NCBI GenBank assembly: GCA_947501445.1
Contig: CANMVS010000008.1
Span: 124,001-188,000 of the forward strand
Source of the DNA: an uncultured Rhizobiaceae group bacterium
GTDB lineage: Bacteria > Pseudomonadota > Alphaproteobacteria > Rhizobiales > Rhizobiaceae
Direction: 5' to 3'
DNA length: 64,000 bases
How positions within the stretch are numbered: position 1 is the stretch's first letter; every line of letters begins with the position of its first letter. The notes under the pieces were generated by a model. That model was not told the origin of the DNA. It did no database searches and was given only the letters and a program-made list of their open reading frames with translations. This document shows positions 10,925-22,417 of the stretch, in pieces. The translations under genes were made by a program, and so were the position numbers.

Positions 10925-11129
10925 TTCACACTCCTGCATTGTTATAAAACTGTTTCACCTGGATCCAGAGAGCTGTTTGCCGCTCTGGTCTGCAGTGGTT
11001 GTACAGTTAGGAACCAATTGGTACAAAACAAATGAATGTGACTATGACTTGATTGAAATTCCGGTCTGCGCTTCTATGAATATTAATAGGTACGCCTGCC
11101 GTGTACCTTTGAATTGGAAATGCCGAACA

Positions 11130-11717
11130 ATGGCCAGACCTCGCGAATTCGAAATGGACGCAGCACTTGATGGTGCAATGCAGATATTCTGGCGTCTTGG
11201 CTATGCAGCAACCAACCTGCCGGACCTGTTGACGGCTATGGGACTGACACGTGGTTCCTTTTACAAGGCATTTGGTGACAAACATTCAGCCTATCTGGCA
11301 GCACTGGATCACTATGATCAGGTTCATATAGGTGCCGCTGTTGCCCTGTTGGAGGATCGCTCGCTGGGTGATGGAACCGCCCGTGTCTTAAAATTGTTCG
11401 GCAATAGTGCACCCAAGGCCAAATCAAGTCTGCGCGGCTGTTTCGTTTGCAATGCCATGGTTGAGCTCGCGCCACACGATGCCATTGTGGCAAAAAAAAC
11501 CTGCGCCATGTCCTGCCGGTTGGAAAAGGCATTCTATCAGGCGCTTTGTGATGTGTCGGCTTTGCAGGGTGACGCGGATGTTTCGAAAAAACGCAAGGCG
11601 GCCATTATAACCCGTTTGTATTTTGGCGGACAGGCGATGAGCAAAACCGGAGAGGACGATTCAAACTGGAAAATCCTGCTGGGTGAGTTGCTTGGTTTCA
11701 AAACTGCCGATACCTGA
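11130..11717 (+). CDS. TetR/AcrR family transcriptional regulator
   Basis: MARPREFEMDAALDGAMQIFWRLGYAATNLPDLLTAMGLTRGSFYKAFGDKHSAYLAAL. Confidence 0.9.
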   Translation: MARPREFEMDAALDGAMQIFWRLGYAATNLPDLLTAMGLTRGSFYKAFGDKHSAYLAALDHYDQVHIGAAVALLEDRSLGDGTARVLKLFGNSAPKAKSSLRGCFVCNAMVELAPHDAIVAKKTCAMSCRLEKAFYQALCDVSALQGDADVSKKRKAAIITRLYFGGQAMSKTGEDDSNWKILLGELLGFKTADT

Positions 11718-11760
11718 AGGCTGGCTGGTTTGAGTGTGGCCGGTTGCATACGCTCCGGTT

Positions 11761-12795
11761 TCACCGCAGTTGTACTTTGTGTCCGGTTGCAATGGAATCA
11801 AGTGCAGCCATGATCAGCTGCAGTGCGTTATAGCCCGCAAGACCATCCAGCTTTTCACTTTGGCTGCTTCCGATGGCATGCATCAGATGATCAACACACA
11901 CTTGCGGGCCGTCGTAATCGGCTTCACAAGGTATTACACGGGTTCCCTTGGCATTCTTCAATTTAACCTGAATGGTGTCTGAAGGCTCACCCAGATTGAG
12001 ATCTTTGTTCACAGGATCAAAAGTATAGGCCACACCCGACGGTCCATAGACGGTTTCATGGGAGTAACTGGGCGTTCCCTCCGGCAGTCCCCAGTTGATC
12101 CCGATCGTCAGAAAATGACCACCGGCAAACCTTACCTGAATCTCTGCTGTGTCTATCCCGAGATCGTCCACCGACACCAATCGTTTCTTGTTACCACCAA
12201 ATATCGTTCCGAAGGCCGTTACGCTTTCCGGTTCGGCGTCGACGAAGAAGCGGGCAAGATCAAAAAGATGGCCGGACATGTCGTGAATTGGTCCACCACT
12301 CAGCTTTCTGCTGTGCATGGCCAGTTTTGGACGAACCTCACGCATCTCCATAAAGCGAATGAACAACGGGCTGCCAATAAGACCGTCATCAATAAGTTTC
12401 TTGATAATCCTGTAGCGGGACAAGCCACGGTATTGATGGCTGATATGCAGGTTGATGCCATTGTCTCTGGCCGCAGCCATCATTGCTTGCGCGTCGTCCA
12501 GGCTCAACGCCATGGGCTTTTCGCATAAAATCTGTTTGCCCAGCCGGGCAGCCGCTACAGCAATCGTGCTATGATAGTTGGCGGGCGTGCAGATACTCAC
12601 CACGTCAATGTCGCGGTGCTGCAGTGTGCTGCGCCAGTCATTGTATGGGCTGGCCCCAAAGGTCTGAGCCAGCGTCTGACGGCGAGCCGGGTCGACATCA
12701 CACACGGCGCTCACACGGCAGTCGTCGCGCGCGTGCCAGGCAGCGGCATGTTTGCTGCCCATGTCACCACAGCCGATGATTGCGACATTCAACAC
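11761..12795 (-). CDS. Gfo/Idh/MocA family oxidoreductase
   Basis: MLNVAIIGCGDMGSKHAAAWHARDDCRVSAVCDVD... CEKPMALSLDDAQAM. Confidence 0.93.
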   Translation of the reverse strand: MLNVAIIGCGDMGSKHAAAWHARDDCRVSAVCDVDPARRQTLAQTFGASPYNDWRSTLQHRDIDVVSICTPANYHSTIAVAAARLGKQILCEKPMALSLDDAQAMMAAARDNGINLHISHQYRGLSRYRIIKKLIDDGLIGSPLFIRFMEMREVRPKLAMHSRKLSGGPIHDMSGHLFDLARFFVDAEPESVTAFGTIFGGNKKRLVSVDDLGIDTAEIQVRFAGGHFLTIGINWGLPEGTPSYSHETVYGPSGVAYTFDPVNKDLNLGEPSDTIQVKLKNAKGTRVIPCEADYDGPQVCVDHLMHAIGSSQSEKLDGLAGYNALQLIMAALDSIATGHKVQLR

Positions 12796-13604
12796 GACGA
12801 TTTTCCCAAACGTGCAATATGCCGGGAAAGATAGGCGCCGTTGATCGTGCAGGCCAGGTCGGCGTCATCGGCATTGTCCTGTTCTGCCGTTAGCCAGATG
12901 TGGCTCCTGCCCTGACGGTCAAGCCAGTTCCAGGCTGCAGAAAAGTCGATGACGCCTTCGCCAAGATGGCACGTATTCTGACCAGGCTGGCTGGATGCAA
13001 AATCCTTGAAATGTAGCACTTTGACGGCATCTGCCAGATCGTCCAGCAATGCGGTCAGGTCCTCGCCCGCCTTTGCAGCCCAACCCAGATCCAGCGCAAA
13101 ACCGAGCGTATCAGATCCGTTTTTTCTGACCCGCTCCCAAATTCGCTGGCTGTTGCGAAACTCCCAGTCGTGATTGTGATAGAGCAGTTGTATCCCAGCC
13201 TGGGCACATCTTTCCGCAAACCCGTTCAACTGATCAATAGCCACATTGAGCGCAGCGTCCTGTGGCTCGTTCAGCCCGGAGTAGAGCAGATAGGGCACGC
13301 CAAGCGCCGACAAAAACTCAAGTGCAGCCTCGAAGTCGGCCCTTTCGTTCTCGGCCTGACCGAGGTCGCCCAGATTGCCACCGATGTGGCTTGCATTGAT
13401 CTGTATCTGGTGGCGATCCAGCAATTGCTGCAATTCACGGTGGCCGACTTGTCGCAATCGGCGAAAGCCAATCTCGAGGCCATCAAACCCGTTGGATTTT
13501 GCCTGTGCAAATATTTGGTCAAAACGATCATGTTGCGGGTCACCCCAGGTGATCGTCTGCAATGAAGCTTTGAACAACTGATCCTCCGTTGCATCCAAGT
13601 ACAA
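12789..13604 (-). CDS. Sugar phosphate isomerase/epimerase (xylose isomerase-like TIM barrel)
   Basis: FDGLEIGFRRL...LLYHNHDWEF...LGFALDLGWAAKAGEDL...VLHFKDF. Confidence 0.88.
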   Translation of the reverse strand: MYLDATEDQLFKASLQTITWGDPQHDRFDQIFAQAKSNGFDGLEIGFRRLRQVGHRELQQLLDRHQIQINASHIGGNLGDLGQAENERADFEAALEFLSALGVPYLLYSGLNEPQDAALNVAIDQLNGFAERCAQAGIQLLYHNHDWEFRNSQRIWERVRKNGSDTLGFALDLGWAAKAGEDLTALLDDLADAVKVLHFKDFASSQPGQNTCHLGEGVIDFSAAWNWLDRQGRSHIWLTAEQDNADDADLACTINGAYLSRHIARLGKSSC

Positions 13605-13661
13605 TAGAAACCATCATAGCGGTTCATTTTTCGCAATTGGATAAACAAATCAAACAATCAG

Positions 13662-14480
13662 TTGGACAAAACAAACATGATATATTTTGCTGGATGCTCG
13701 GTGTTTCGTTGCAACCACATCTTGGAACATCATGGTGTTATTGACCGCCCTATCAAAGCCTGGACCTTGAATTTTGCAGCCAGCGGATGTTTTTCGTGGT
13801 CGGTTGACGGCAGTACTCCACGCACTGTCGAAGGCCCCGTTGCCTTCTGGACCTGGCCTGGGCCTCACTACTGTTACGGCCCGTCAGATGTGCGCGGATG
13901 GGATCACTATTATATCTCGTGGCTGGGCCACAGAGCGCGGGATTGGCAGGCTAAAGGGTTGCATCCAAGATGTGATCCCGCACAGGCGATAAAACCAATC
14001 AGTGACCCTTTGAACTTTCGGCTGGCGTTCGAGGATATGTTGGATGTACTGGCTGGTCGCGGGCGCGAAGATCCCTTTGTCGTGCATAAACTTGAAGGTT
14101 TGTTGCTGCTGTTGCATTCCCAAAACGGGGCCGCTTCTTCCAGTCATGGCCGACGGGAACGCGTGGAGGCAGTTGTTGACGCAGTTCGCGCCCAACCGGA
14201 AAGGGACTGGGACTTTCAGGCAGAGGCCAGACACACAGGTATTGGCGTGATTCATTTTCGACGTTTGTGGAAAACACTAACCGGGACATCACCGGTTTCG
14301 TTCGTTAACAAGGCAAGAGTTGAGCGCGCGGTCAATCTATTGTGTCGCGAAGACATGGGGATTAACGAAATATCTGAACGTGTTGGCTACGGGGACCCTG
14401 GATATTTCTCCCGTACGTTTCGAAAAATCCACAATATGTCACCTGGAAGCTATAGAGCGGCCTATAGAGAGCTGGAGTAG
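13662..14480 (+). CDS. AraC family transcriptional regulator (divergent from sugar-metabolism pair)
   Basis: C-terminal AraC HTH: INEISERVGYGDPGYFSRTFRKIHNMSPGSYRAAYRE. Confidence 0.9.
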   Translation: MDKTNMIYFAGCSVFRCNHILEHHGVIDRPIKAWTLNFAASGCFSWSVDGSTPRTVEGPVAFWTWPGPHYCYGPSDVRGWDHYYISWLGHRARDWQAKGLHPRCDPAQAIKPISDPLNFRLAFEDMLDVLAGRGREDPFVVHKLEGLLLLLHSQNGAASSSHGRRERVEAVVDAVRAQPERDWDFQAEARHTGIGVIHFRRLWKTLTGTSPVSFVNKARVERAVNLLCREDMGINEISERVGYGDPGYFSRTFRKIHNMSPGSYRAAYRELE

Positions 14481-14622
14481 GGCCAGACTTCATTGCAATC
14501 CTCACCCATTTGACCACCCGACAGAATTGCTGCCAACCACGTCCTCGAAACGGATGTTTCCTGTTATCACGACCGGTGCCAAATCAAACTTGGTGTCAGC
14601 CAATCCTTATCCTCAACAGATC

Positions 14623-15555
14623 CTAGTCAAACAGGCTGGATACAGATTCTTCTGTTGCGGTTCGCGAAATTGCCTCGCCGATCAGATTGGCAGTCGAGAT
14701 AACCCGAATGTTGTGGGCATTTTGCACTGCGCTGGTTGGCTGGATGGAATCCGTGATGACCAATTCCTTGAGTTTTGATGAGGTCACCCGTGCAACGGCA
14801 CCACCAGAAAGCACACCGTGGGTGATATAGGCTGTTACGCTGGTCGCACCGTTTGCAAGCAGCGATTCAGCCGCGTTACACAATGTTCCACCCGAATCAA
14901 CGATGTCATCAATCAATATGCAGTCTTTGCCAGCGACATCCCCGATCACATTCATCACCTCTGATTCGCCCGGCCGGTCGCGACGCTTGTCGACAATGGC
15001 CAATAGCGAATCCAGACGTTTCGCAAGAGCGCGTGCCCGCACCACACCACCGGTGTCAGGTGAGACGACCATGACATTGGTAACGTCGTAGTTTTCCTTG
15101 ATGTCACGGGCAAGAATGGGAACAGCAAACAGGTTGTCAGTTGGAATATCGAAGAAACCCTGGATCTGGCCAGCATGCAAATCAAGGGTCAGAACCCGAT
15201 TGGCTCCGGCCTCGGTGATCAGATTTGCAACCAGCTTCGCCGATATGGGGGTACGGGGGCCAGGTTTGCGATCCTGACGTGCATAACCAAAATAGGGAAT
15301 AACGGCTGTGATGCGTCTGGCGGATGAACGCCGGGCCGCGTCGATCATGATCAGCAGTTCCATCAGGTGATCATTTGCCGGATATGCGGTTGACTGAATG
15401 ATGAAGAGATCTTCACCCCGCACATTTTCCTTGATCTCGACAAATATTTCCTGATCAGCAAAGCGCCGAACGGTTGCATTTCCCAGAGGAATATTCAGGT
15501 AATTGCAGATCGATTCTGCCAGGACCCGGTTCGAATTGCCCGCAAAAAGTTTCAT
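14623..15555 (-). CDS. prs: Ribose-phosphate pyrophosphokinase
   Basis: [41 protein letters not shown]...[15 protein letters not shown]. Confidence 0.97.
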   Translation of the reverse strand: MKLFAGNSNRVLAESICNYLNIPLGNATVRRFADQEIFVEIKENVRGEDLFIIQSTAYPANDHLMELLIMIDAARRSSARRITAVIPYFGYARQDRKPGPRTPISAKLVANLITEAGANRVLTLDLHAGQIQGFFDIPTDNLFAVPILARDIKENYDVTNVMVVSPDTGGVVRARALAKRLDSLLAIVDKRRDRPGESEVMNVIGDVAGKDCILIDDIVDSGGTLCNAAESLLANGATSVTAYITHGVLSGGAVARVTSSKLKELVITDSIQPTSAVQNAHNIRVISTANLIGEAISRTATEESVSSLFD

Positions 15556-15686
15556 TGCGCGTTGCCTGTGCTGGTATGCCTGATGGGCGGCGTTTTACCG
15601 GCCCTACGCACGAATGCAATAGCTGTTCGCAGCAATTGTTGGATTTACCCATGATTTAACGCAAGATTCAGCAAACAGCGTCAGAT

Positions 15687-16325
15687 TCAGCCCGAACTCG
15701 TCCGCCAGAACAGGTATTCTTCGATTGTGCGGGTAGCAATGGATTCCATCGTTGCAGCTTCAATCGCATTCCACGGGTCACTGGCTGTTCCCTGAATGAC
15801 TTCCTGGCCCCTGATTCGGTGCAACCGGTTTCCCTGACTGTCCAGCACGTCCCAGACAAAGGCGACGGTCGTCTTGTCGCCATCGGCAAAAGCCGAAAAA
15901 TAGCCTTTTAGAATATGGCCACCATCAGCATCGGTTGCTTTAACAATGGTCAGCCCGCGTGCCCGCGCGACAGTGCCCAATTGTTTGGACAAGGGCTGCA
16001 CAGCGGTCACCGGGGCACCAATGACCGGTGTGAAACTCAATGTCGCCGAGGGTTGCGCGGTTAAACTGGATGTATTTGTAACCGTCTGACTGACTGAACG
16101 TATTTCACCCTGCGCAGGTGCCAGTGTCTGCTGTTGCACGGTTGTCGTATCAACAGCGCCGGTTATTTCAACAGGCGCCGGTTCACCCGGCGTTTCGCCG
16201 GCGTTTGGTATATCCGCTCGCGGTGTCGAAATCCCGTCCGCATTCAACGTCCTGGGCGCGTTGCAACCGGATATGGCCAACGTGACAATGATTGTAACTA
16301 TCGTTGCAACAATCTTCGACGGCAA
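15687..16325 (-). CDS. Putative lipoprotein, uncharacterised
   Basis: N-term IVATIVTIIVTLAISGCNAPRTL lipobox. Confidence 0.75.
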   Translation of the reverse strand: MPSKIVATIVTIIVTLAISGCNAPRTLNADGISTPRADIPNAGETPGEPAPVEITGAVDTTTVQQQTLAPAQGEIRSVSQTVTNTSSLTAQPSATLSFTPVIGAPVTAVQPLSKQLGTVARARGLTIVKATDADGGHILKGYFSAFADGDKTTVAFVWDVLDSQGNRLHRIRGQEVIQGTASDPWNAIEAATMESIATRTIEEYLFWRTSSG

Positions 16326-16352
16326 GCTGTGGCATCTCCCATTGTGCCAGCG

Positions 16353-17522
16353 CTATCGGACGATAAGGTCGAGGTTGTGTGCCGATAATGCGGCTGGTTT
16401 ATCCTCGGTGGTTAAATAGGTATGTCCGAGCGTCATGGCTGTGTTTGATTCAGAATCTGCAATAATCATATGCACGAAGAGTGACATATCAGCCTTAATT
16501 AATTGTTCATTGCCCGAGTAGAACATCTCCCGCTCCATCCAACTGGGTGTAAAACGGGCTCCCAGTGAATACCCGCAGGCGTTTAGTCGATGTCGGGTCA
16601 GCCCTCTTTCCTCCATTACCCTTGCATGGGTAGCGAAGACATCGCCAAAATTATGACCGGGACGCAGAACTTTTTCAATTTCTTCCAGCGCGTCGCGACA
16701 AACATCATATAGTTCAAGGTGGCGTTCCGTCGGTTTTCCGATAATGACGGTACGCATCATGGCAGCATGGTAATGGGCATAAGTACCCGCCCATTCGAGC
16801 GTCAGTTGATCATTGTCATCAAGGATGCGCCTTCCGGCTTTATACCGGCAAAGAAGTGCATCATTGCCAGATCCGATGATATATTCATTGGCAGGATAAT
16901 CGCCACCGCCTGCAAAGACAGCGCCCTGCATTGCTGCCAGAATATCGGCCTCACTTCCACCGGGTTTGATCAAGAGCAGGGCCGCACTCAATGCATCGTC
17001 GGCCAGAGAGGCCGCGGTCCTGATGTAGTCAATTTCAGCAGGGCTCTTGATCAGACGCAGACCGGATATCAGACCTGAAGCATCCTGCAGATCGCCAAAT
17101 GACTGCAACTGATTGTCCAGTTTTTTGCAATTGGAGCCGGTCAGCCCATGCGTGTCATATTCGACACCGATCTTACAGCCCAGCAGATCCATGTCATCGA
17201 GCAGGTTTTTCAGTTCCATCGTCGGATCGGCGTTGGCGCGGTCAGTCCATACGGAAATATTCTCAATGATTGAGGTATGACGGGCCTGCCGCATGTCTGC
17301 AGAGCGGGTAAGCAATGCCATCGTGCCATCGCTTTTGACAACAAGTGACTGAAAGAAGCAGAATCCAAACGTGTCATAGCCTGTAAGCCAATACATGCTT
17401 TCCTGAGCGAACAGCAGCATGGCATCCAGATTATTATCCTGCATTGCATCAATCAGGCGCCGCATTCGCCAGTTAAATTCTTCCTTGTCAAAATGTTGAG
17501 CCAATTTAACCTCCGTCGACAA
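16353..17522 (-). CDS. M24 family metallopeptidase (Xaa-Pro peptidase/creatinase fold)
   Basis: MRRLIDAMQDNNLDAMLLFAQESMYWLTGYDTFGFCFFQ...; GNDALLCRYKAGRRILDDNDQLTLEWAGTYAHYHAAMMRT. Confidence 0.87.
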   Translation of the reverse strand: MSTEVKLAQHFDKEEFNWRMRRLIDAMQDNNLDAMLLFAQESMYWLTGYDTFGFCFFQSLVVKSDGTMALLTRSADMRQARHTSIIENISVWTDRANADPTMELKNLLDDMDLLGCKIGVEYDTHGLTGSNCKKLDNQLQSFGDLQDASGLISGLRLIKSPAEIDYIRTAASLADDALSAALLLIKPGGSEADILAAMQGAVFAGGGDYPANEYIIGSGNDALLCRYKAGRRILDDNDQLTLEWAGTYAHYHAAMMRTVIIGKPTERHLELYDVCRDALEEIEKVLRPGHNFGDVFATHARVMEERGLTRHRLNACGYSLGARFTPSWMEREMFYSGNEQLIKADMSLFVHMIIADSESNTAMTLGHTYLTTEDKPAALSAHNLDLIVR

Positions 17523-18306
17523 TGCTTATGGCAGAAATCTGCCGCCCGTAGTCGGGTTCTTTATTGTGGGTTGTACGCCTGTAGGAAAAGAATTTTTCCT
17601 CATCCGCATAGGTGCAGTGACCTGAGCCATGTGCAGTTACGCCGGCCAGAATCAGTCGGTTCAATGTGTAGTTCTGCAGGTCGAAAAGATGATGTCCATC
17701 GCGTTCAGAAGGTGTGAAAAAGGCGGTGCTTCCGGGGTCAAGTTCAACAAACCGATCTATGAACTCCGGGCCCACTTCGTAATTGGCACCGCTTATGGAG
17801 GGACCAACACAGGCCAGGATATGGCTTCGCGTGGCCCCCAGTTTTTCCATCTGTTCAATCGTGCATTCGGCGACGCCATCCAATGCGCCACGCCAACCGG
17901 CATGGGCTGCACCCACTACGCCTGCCTGCGGATCGGCGAACAGGATGGGGCCGCAATCTGCCGTCAGGACACCGATCACCAGACCGGGTGTCCCGGTCAC
18001 AATGGCATCGGCTTTCGGACGGTCCGCGGAAAATGGTTCTTCGACGGTGACAACTGTCGTTGAATGTATTTGGTGAGATGTAACCAGTTGACCGGGTGGT
18101 TGTTTGAACCAATGGCACACCCGATTGCGATTTTCGACAATGTGCTGCGGTTGATCATCTGAGCCAAGGCCGACATTCAAACCGGAGTAAATACCCTCCG
18201 AAACGCCACCCAGTCGCGTAAAAAATCCGTGACGAATATTGCTATCCGCACAGGCCCGCTCCAAAAGATGGCTGGTGATTGGTTCAGGTCGCCCCAGGTC
18301 AAGCAT
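17506..18306 (-). CDS. pgeF: Polyphenol oxidase/laccase-domain family protein (YfiH/PgeF)
   Basis: GFFTRLGGVSEGIYSGLNVGLGSDD...TADCGPILFADPQAGVVGAAHAGWRGALDGV. Confidence 0.92.
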   Translation of the reverse strand: MLDLGRPEPITSHLLERACADSNIRHGFFTRLGGVSEGIYSGLNVGLGSDDQPQHIVENRNRVCHWFKQPPGQLVTSHQIHSTTVVTVEEPFSADRPKADAIVTGTPGLVIGVLTADCGPILFADPQAGVVGAAHAGWRGALDGVAECTIEQMEKLGATRSHILACVGPSISGANYEVGPEFIDRFVELDPGSTAFFTPSERDGHHLFDLQNYTLNRLILAGVTAHGSGHCTYADEEKFFSYRRTTHNKEPDYGRQISAISIVDGG

Positions 18307-18361
18307 GGCTGGCCTCTCAGCTTGTCATCCGGCGGGATGGTGATCAAAGTCGACGGGTCTG

Positions 18362-19453
18362 TCAATCATTGGATTTGAAGGGTGGAATGGGTGTTTTACT
18401 ACTATTCATACACAACACTTTGAAAAGGTTGCCCATTTGTCCATTTTCGACACCTGCGAGTCTTGCAACATCCTGTTCGATTGCCTGCTGAACCGTGCGG
18501 TCCTTGCCCGCACCAAGAGCGCCAGCGCGCTCAAGAAGGCCCAGACTCAGCAGGAAATCACCCTGTGTCATCGGATCAAAGACATTGATACCCTGTGCCA
18601 AGGCCGCGTCACCCAGAACCGCAAAATCCACATGGCTGGTAAGGTCACTGGTGCCGGGAAGGTGCAGGATATCGACGAATTTGTGGTCGCAGACAGCCTG
18701 GAGTGTATCTCCAAAATCACTTTTCAGATGACCGTAGTCCAGCAGCAGGGCAACGCCGCCATTGTCTGACAGCCGTGAGGCTATCGTACTGACGATGGCT
18801 GTCCGTGCCGGTGCATATTCAAATATGGCATTGTGTATAGGCGCGCTATTGGGAAGCAGGTCGCGATCAATTGTTTTCACGCCAACCTGCATCTCAAGCA
18901 TACCGGAGTTATCCAGCCCAATGACCCGTTCGCGAAAACCCTGCGCAGTGTTGATGAACTGACGGGTTGGAATGGCATCAAGCAACTCGTTTGCAACCAG
19001 GAGCATAAAGCCGTCAGGAACTGTTTCCAGCCTGTCATGCCAGGTAGTTTTAATGGGAGCCTTGCCAAGCGTTTTGCGCTGCTGCTCCTGCAGACGCCCG
19101 CTTGTTTCAACCAGATGGAACGATGCGGCATCAGCAAATCCAGGCGCCAGCTTGCTGATGACCCGCTGAACGTCGCTCGCCAATGTGCCACGCCCGGGTC
19201 CTATTTCCACCAGATTAACGACTTTGGGCTGTGCATGGGCTTTCCAGGCCAATATCAAAAAGACTGCGATGATCTCGCCGAAAAGCTGACTGATTTCCGG
19301 CGCTGTCGTGAAGTCGCCCTTCACGCCAAATGGGTTTTGTTTCTGATAGTAACCGTGATCCCGGTCATTGAGACATATGGAAAAATAATCTGCAACACTC
19401 ATTGGGCCGTTGGCATTTATCAAACGGGCAATTTTCTGGCCGAGTGGCGTCAC
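18362..19453 (-). CDS. SAM-dependent methyltransferase, NDUFAF7/MidA-like family
   Basis: [43 protein letters not shown]...[15 protein letters not shown]. Confidence 0.92.
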   Translation of the reverse strand: MTPLGQKIARLINANGPMSVADYFSICLNDRDHGYYQKQNPFGVKGDFTTAPEISQLFGEIIAVFLILAWKAHAQPKVVNLVEIGPGRGTLASDVQRVISKLAPGFADAASFHLVETSGRLQEQQRKTLGKAPIKTTWHDRLETVPDGFMLLVANELLDAIPTRQFINTAQGFRERVIGLDNSGMLEMQVGVKTIDRDLLPNSAPIHNAIFEYAPARTAIVSTIASRLSDNGGVALLLDYGHLKSDFGDTLQAVCDHKFVDILHLPGTSDLTSHVDFAVLGDAALAQGINVFDPMTQGDFLLSLGLLERAGALGAGKDRTVQQAIEQDVARLAGVENGQMGNLFKVLCMNSSKTPIPPFKSND

Positions 19454-20307
19454 TGCTCTTGTCCGTTTTGCAACGGTTCGCGCGCGGTGGCCGTGCGTGC
19501 GGTTGCTATGGCTGCAAGACCAATTGCCAGCATTGGCAACGAAAGGATCATGCCCATGGTCAGCCAGTCACCATACAGATAGCCGATATGCGCATCAGGT
19601 TCGCGAAAAAACTCAACGAGGATGCGACACAAAGCATAGCCCGCAACAAAAGTGCCGCAGACAACCCGTGGTTTGGCAAGTTTGCCAAATCGGAAAATCA
19701 GTACCATCAGAACCAGAAACAAAATCGGGCCTTCCAGCACAGCTTCGTAGAGCTGGCTTGGGTGTCTGGGTTCGGACCCACCGTTTGGAAAGACAACCGC
19801 CCAGGCCACATCGCTGGTTCGACCCCAAAGTTCGGCATTGATGAAATTGGCAATACGCCCCAAAAACAGGCCAATGGGTGCGGCCGCAGCTATGACATCA
19901 AAGAGGCTCCAGACCACAATACCCCTTTTGCGGGCGAAGAAAATCATCGCAATGGTTGTGCCCAGCAATCCGCCATGAAATGACATGCCGCCATTCCAGA
20001 TTTCGAAAATGCGCAACGGGTTGCCGGCAAAGGCGGCGAAATCATAAAACAGAATGTAACCAAGCCGTCCGCCCAGCACGATGCCCAGCGCCGCCCAGAT
20101 AAGAAAATCATCGATATCAACACTACTCATGGCCGGTTGGCGATTGTGCCAGAGGCGTTCGTTGCCAGCAATCGCGCGGGCATAGCGCCATGCCAGTAAT
20201 ATGCCGACCACATAGGCCAACCCGTACCAGTGCACCGAAAGCGGGCCAACCGAAAACAGCACCGGGTCAATATTTGGAAATGGCATCGCGGCCTGTACAG
20301 AATTCAT
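19450..20307 (-). CDS. lgt: Prolipoprotein diacylglyceryl transferase
   Basis: [31 protein letters not shown]...[14 protein letters not shown]. Confidence 0.96.
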   Translation of the reverse strand: MNSVQAAMPFPNIDPVLFSVGPLSVHWYGLAYVVGILLAWRYARAIAGNERLWHNRQPAMSSVDIDDFLIWAALGIVLGGRLGYILFYDFAAFAGNPLRIFEIWNGGMSFHGGLLGTTIAMIFFARKRGIVVWSLFDVIAAAAPIGLFLGRIANFINAELWGRTSDVAWAVVFPNGGSEPRHPSQLYEAVLEGPILFLVLMVLIFRFGKLAKPRVVCGTFVAGYALCRILVEFFREPDAHIGYLYGDWLTMGMILSLPMLAIGLAAIATARTATAREPLQNGQEQ

Positions 20308-20451
20308 TTTGAGTGGACCAATATTGTGTATGTGACGGGCGGGACCATGACGATGGTGGTGGCGTGGGTCAAGGGTTGCATCGCTTCGATTTAGTGCTTA
20401 CCTGATGTGTTGTTACATACAGACAGTTTTCAGCAGTAGCGAGGCGATAAA

Positions 20452-20766
20452 ATGACAAACGGTCCAAATCGTATTCTGGATGATTTTGCAAAGCTGATGA
20501 CAGATGCCGCCGGTGCAGCGCAGGGTGTGCGTTCTGAGGTGGAGACGGCCTTTCGTTCCCAGGCTGAACGGGTTTTGAATTCCATGGATGTTGTTCAGCG
20601 CGAAGAGTTTGAAGCTGTGCGCGATATGGCGGTCAAAGCACGTGACGAAAACGATGCGCTTTTGCAGCGTGTCGATGCGCTTGAAAAACGTCTTGAAGCG
20701 GCTGGTGGCACGCCAAAAGCCAAAACGGGCGGCAAAACAACCGCAACCACAGCGAAATCCAAATAA
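20452..20766 (+). CDS. Accessory factor UbiK family protein
   Basis: NRILDDFAKLMTDAAGAAQGVRSEVETAFRSQAERVLNSMDVVQREEFEAVRDMAVKARDENDALLQRV. Confidence 0.85.
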   Translation: MTNGPNRILDDFAKLMTDAAGAAQGVRSEVETAFRSQAERVLNSMDVVQREEFEAVRDMAVKARDENDALLQRVDALEKRLEAAGGTPKAKTGGKTTATTAKSK

Positions 20767-21093
20767 TTTTTTTTGGTTAACAATTCGTTACCCGGCGGCG
20801 CCAAAAGCCCTTTTGCCTGAATCAGTTACGGGGCAGGTTTCATGAACTGATTCAGCAGCTTTCCACACCGTATTTTGCGTAGATCTTAAAAAGGGCTGGC
20901 GCTGCGAATCTCGCGTTATAGACTGATTTTAAAAGATGATTCGAAACCAGTTACGACAGCCTGTGTTGGTTGGTCGTAGAGAGCTTCGTTTTAGCGTGTA
21001 GTCAGTATGAGTAGCATCCGGGTTCAATTGTGTGGGCGCGGCAACGGTTGGTTGTGTCTGTTATTTGCTAGATTCGGACGGAAAAGGTGCGGC

Positions 21094-21594
21094 ATGAGCC
21101 TGATGGAAATGGAATACGAGCGGCAGGTTAATCCTGTGGACATGATTGAATATGTCGCGGCCAATAATGATTGGGCATTTGAGCGCTCCGGTGAAGACGA
21201 AATCGCCATGACAGTGCAGGGCCAGTGGTCTGACTACCATGTGTCCTTTTCCTGGATGGAGGATTTCGAGGCTCTTCACCTGGCCTGTGCCTTTGACATC
21301 AAAGTACCGGACAATCGGGTCAATGAAGTTGTCAAACTCCTCTACCTTCTCAATGGTCAGATCCTGATGGGTCATTTTGATTTCTGGCAGCAGGAAGATG
21401 TGGTCATTTTTCGCCAGTCGCTGTTGCTGGCCGGTGGTGCTGAACCGACAAATCAGCAGGTCGAGGTGCTCTTGTCCAGCGCACTTGATACCTGTGAACT
21501 CTATTTTCAGGCTTTCCAGTTCGTGATCTGGTCTGGTATGGATGCCAAATCAGCGACCGAAACTGTTCTGTTCGAAACTGTGGGAGAGGCCTGA
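21094..21594 (+). CDS. YbjN domain-containing protein
   Basis: NPVDMIEYVAANNDWAFERSGEDEIAMTVQGQWSDYHVSFSWMEDFEALHLACAF. Confidence 0.88.
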   Translation: MSLMEMEYERQVNPVDMIEYVAANNDWAFERSGEDEIAMTVQGQWSDYHVSFSWMEDFEALHLACAFDIKVPDNRVNEVVKLLYLLNGQILMGHFDFWQQEDVVIFRQSLLLAGGAEPTNQQVEVLLSSALDTCELYFQAFQFVIWSGMDAKSATETVLFETVGEA

Positions 21595-21599
21595 ACCCA

Positions 21600-22415
21600 A
21601 TGACATCCGATGCTGTTGTTCTGATTGGTGCCGGCAATATGGGCGGCGCAATGATGCGCGGCTGGATTGCATCTGGTATTGAACCATCCTCCATTCACGT
21701 CGTCGATCCGTCTCCTGCGCCGGCCATGGCGTCCTATTTGAGTGATAGTGGCATCAATCACCATCCTGCCGTGCCGGATGGATTGGTGGCATCGGCGCTT
21801 GTTATCGCCATCAAACCGCAGATGATGGGGCGGGTACTGCCGGGTTTGAAACCGCTGGTGGACGAGCAAACCGTTTGTATTTCGATTGCAGCGGGTACAA
21901 CACTGGGGCAACTGCAGCAGTTGCTCGGTGATTGTTCCATTGTCAGGGCCATGCCAAATACACCGGCCATGGTGGGACGCGGTATCACCGCGGCCGTTAT
22001 CAATTCCAGGGTTAGCGAAGAACAAAGACTTCTGGCTGATCGCCTGCTGAAGACCAGCGGACCGGTTGAATGGCTTGATCGTGAAGCCTTGATCGATGTC
22101 GTAACGGCGGTGTCTGGCAGTGGTCCGGCCTATGTCTTTCATCTGGTTGAATGTATGGCTGCCGCCGGGCATAAAGCCGGTCTGGATGCAGATGTGGCCA
22201 TGCGGCTTGCCCGTGCCACTGTGTCGGGGGCAGGTGAGCTGATGCACCAGTCCGGTGATGGCGCGGAAATCTTGCGCAAAAATGTGACATCACCTGGAGG
22301 CACTACCGCGGCAGCGCTTGCGATTTTGATGCGTGAAGATGGGTTGCAGGCAATATTCGATCAGGCCATTGAAGCTGCCAAACAGCGTTCTATTGAACTG
22401 GCCAGCGAAGCTTAA
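21600..22415 (+). CDS. proC: Pyrroline-5-carboxylate reductase
   Basis: VVLIGAGNMGGAMMRGWIASG...; TAVSGSGPAYVFHLVE; TSPGGTTAAAL. Confidence 0.96.
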   Translation: MTSDAVVLIGAGNMGGAMMRGWIASGIEPSSIHVVDPSPAPAMASYLSDSGINHHPAVPDGLVASALVIAIKPQMMGRVLPGLKPLVDEQTVCISIAAGTTLGQLQQLLGDCSIVRAMPNTPAMVGRGITAAVINSRVSEEQRLLADRLLKTSGPVEWLDREALIDVVTAVSGSGPAYVFHLVECMAAAGHKAGLDADVAMRLARATVSGAGELMHQSGDGAEILRKNVTSPGGTTAAALAILMREDGLQAIFDQAIEAAKQRSIELASEA

Positions 22416-22417
22416 AG

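Noticed and set aside
13662-14480. Second AraC gene considered as regulator of the 41-bp motif regulon
   Set aside because: Divergent from and adjacent to the sugar oxidoreductase/isomerase pair 25+ kb away; the AraC inside the locus (45193-46272) is the more parsimonious candidate.
21507-22247. 246-aa minus-strand ORF opposite proC
   Set aside because: Antisense shadow of proC; low-complexity His/Arg/Gln-rich translation, no family features.
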